This document shows positions 5,149-6,358 of a stretch of DNA of 6,358 bases, piece by piece (position 1 is the first letter of the stretch; the number at the start of each line of letters is the position of its first letter). Under the pieces are notes generated by a model. The model was not told the origin of the DNA, did not search any database, and was given only the letters and a program-made list of their open reading frames with translations. The position numbers and the translations under genes were made by a program. Origin of the DNA: Acidobacteriota bacterium (GTDB lineage Bacteria; Acidobacteriota; Terriglobia; Terriglobales; Acidobacteriaceae); NCBI GenBank assembly GCA_021851465.1, contig JAJZDL010000169.1, forward strand, positions 1-6,358, in the 5' to 3' direction.

Positions 5149-6129
5149 TCAGCCACCAACTCCCGCCAGCGCTTCTCCCTGCGCCGCATAAGCCTTCGCC
5201 ACGCCAATCACCAGCGTCCGAATCCGCGCCATCACGCCCACGCGCTCTGTCACGCTGATCGCCCCCCTTGCATCCAGCAGGTTGAAGACATGCGAGCACT
5301 TCAGCGCCAGCTCATACGCGCCCAGCACCGGAAACCGCTTCATCTCCAACGCATCCGCCTTGCTCTCCGCCGCAAACAATCCCTTCGCCCGCTCCAGCAG
5401 CGCCAGGCACTCCGCCTCGTAGAGCCGCAGGTGCTCCCACAACTTATCCACATCCGCATAGTCGAAGCTGTACGCTGAAAACTGCTCCTCCTCGGCCAGC
5501 CGCATCTCGCCGTACGTCACGCGCCTTCCGCCCGTCTCTCCGGGGCCAGCCGGCTCCACGGCCCACACAATGTCGTAGATCGAGTCCACATCCTGCAAGA
5601 ACCCCGCGATCCGCTCCAGCCCGTAGGTGATCTCCCCACAGATCGGGTCCAGGTCCATCCCGCCGCACTGCTGAAAGTAGGTGAACTGGGTGATCTCCAG
5701 CCCGTCGAGCATCACCTGCCAGCCCACGCCCCACGCGCCGCCCACCGGCCACTCCCAGTTGTCCTCTTCGAACTTGATGTCGTGCTCAGCAAGGTCGATC
5801 CCGATCGCCTCCAGCGACTCCAGATACATCTCCTGAATATTCTCCGGCGGCGGCTTCAAAATGACTTGTAGCTGCGTATGGCGAAACAGCCGGTTCGGGT
5901 TCTCGCCATAGCGACCGTCCGCCGGCCGCCGCGACGGCTGCGCATACGCAATCCGCACCGGCTTCGGCCCCAGCACCCGCAGAAACGTGTCCGGCGACAT
6001 CGTCCCCGCGCCCACCTCCACGTCGTACGGCTGCTGCAACACGCACCCCCGCTCCGCCCAGAACCGCTGTAAGCGAAACAACAGATCCTGAAACGTCAAC
6101 GCCTTCGCCTCTTCCCCAATCGCCCGCAT
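5149..6129 (-). CDS. glyQ: Glycyl-tRNA synthetase alpha subunit
   Basis: A 326-residue class II aminoacyl-tRNA synthetase catalytic subunit, close to the usual 290-320 length. GlyQ dimers carry the glycine and ATP site and need GlyS for tRNA charging. Conserved blocks in order: FWAERGCVLQQPYDVEVGAG (23-42) running into TMSPDTFLRVLGP (43-55); AYAQPSRRPADGRYGENPNR (61-80, class II motif 2 region); GAWGVGWQVMLDGLEITQFT (131-150); and GEITYGLERIAGF (165-177, motif 3, with its arginine). The C-terminal helical block has ALKCSHVFNLLDARGAISVT (275-294). The ATG at 6129 is preceded by AGAGGG 3 nt upstream, rather close but the best signal present. The preceding gene ends 30 nt upstream, so glyQ probably shares its transcript; glyS follows after 104 nt. 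No T-box or other leader element is seen in the 30-nt gap. Confidence 0.98.
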   Translation of the reverse strand: MRAIGEEAKALTFQDLLFRLQRFWAERGCVLQQPYDVEVGAGTMSPDTFLRVLGPKPVRIAYAQPSRRPADGRYGENPNRLFRHTQLQVILKPPPENIQEMYLESLEAIGIDLAEHDIKFEEDNWEWPVGGAWGVGWQVMLDGLEITQFTYFQQCGGMDLDPICGEITYGLERIAGFLQDVDSIYDIVWAVEPAGPGETGGRRVTYGEMRLAEEEQFSAYSFDYADVDKLWEHLRLYEAECLALLERAKGLFAAESKADALEMKRFPVLGAYELALKCSHVFNLLDARGAISVTERVGVMARIRTLVIGVAKAYAAQGEALAGVGG

Positions 6130-6132
6130 CGT

Positions 6133-6138
6133 CCCTCT
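6133..6138 (-). promoter_or_regulatory. glyQ ribosome binding site
   Basis: AGAGGG on the - strand, 3 nt before the glyQ ATG. The spacing is short but no better site exists in the 30-nt gap to the preceding gene, and no later ATG would keep the N-terminal helix of the family. Confidence 0.45.
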
Positions 6139-6159
6139 GTTTTCGTGGTCTATCCCAGT

Positions 6160-6358
6160 CTAAATGCCGTTGCCCATTCGCAGCCTATGCGCACTTGTCT
6201 TCGCCCCATCCACCGCAAACGGATACCGCAGCGCGCACCCGAACAGCGCCACCAGCAGCGCCGCCTGCACCAGCCCATCGAATACAAATGCTCTTGGAAA
6301 CAGAAACAGCGGAAACGGCGCGAACAGAGGCACAAACAGCAGCACCGTCCCCTGCAAC
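6160..6358 (-). CDS. C-terminal part of an unidentified membrane protein
   Basis: An open frame enters from the right window edge and ends with TAG at 6160-6162, 30 nt before glyQ. The visible 65 residues contain two hydrophobic stretches, LLFVPLFAPFPLFLFP (6-21) and LVQAALLVALFGCALRYPFA (29-48). A short polar, basic tail follows (DGAKTSAHRLRMGNGI), as expected of an integral membrane protein with its C-terminus exposed. I do not recognise the family. A TTG at 6357 could in principle be a start, but there is no room to see a ribosome binding site, and a gene continuing off the edge is more likely. The overlapping frame ending near 6150 is Cys/Trp/Arg-rich and looks like a shadow. Spacing suggests it is the first visible gene of the glyQ-glyS transcript. 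Confidence 0.55.
   Translation of the reverse strand, partial: LQGTVLLFVPLFAPFPLFLFPRAFVFDGLVQAALLVALFGCALRYPFAVDGAKTSAHRLRMGNGI

Noticed and set aside
6130..6159. T-box or other glycine-sensing leader upstream of glyQ
   Set aside because: Only 30 nt separate glyQ from the preceding gene, far too short for a T-box or glycine riboswitch.

Overview
The window is high-GC DNA carrying mostly housekeeping genes. It most likely comes from an acidobacterium of the Terriglobia group (Granulicella/Terriglobus/Edaphobacter-like). This rests on the strongly C/G-ending codons, a DUF4254 protein, separate glyQ and glyS genes, and short dispersed repeats that I associate with such genomes (a GTCATCCTGAGCG element and GGGGCTTTAGCCCC-type palindromes). 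The taxonomic call is inference; no rRNA or other marker is present.

Layout: the left 2.75 kb reads on the + strand. A DUF4254 protein (30-668) is followed by a 240-nt intergenic region. That region holds a near-consensus sigma70 promoter (690-718) and a leader rich in small inverted repeats. Next come a 183-residue TPR-type protein (909-1460) and, 52 nt further on, a YvcK/GlmR-family UDP-sugar-binding regulator (1513-2751). The TPR gene and yvcK are probably co-transcribed. The right 3.4 kb reads on the - strand as an apparent operon: the C-terminal end of a membrane protein (6358-6160), glyQ (6129-5149) and glyS (5044-2948), the two subunits of the alpha2beta2 glycyl-tRNA synthetase. The two blocks converge on a 196-nt intergenic stretch (2752-2947) packed with palindromes, one of which may terminate glyS transcription.

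How the genes work together: GlyQ and GlyS form one enzyme. YvcK links UDP-GlcNAc level to central carbon and cell-envelope metabolism in the Firmicutes and actinobacteria where it has been studied. The TPR and DUF4254 proteins have no assigned function.

I see no new multi-gene system, no mobile element with a transposase, no CRISPR array and no rRNA or tRNA gene. The points worth a second look are small-scale: a dispersed repeat translated in frame inside yvcK, with a second, hairpin-bearing copy between glyQ and glyS; an abrupt drop in GC and change in codon usage over the last ~95 codons of glyS; and a roughly 32-bp periodic hairpin repeat between yvcK and glyS.
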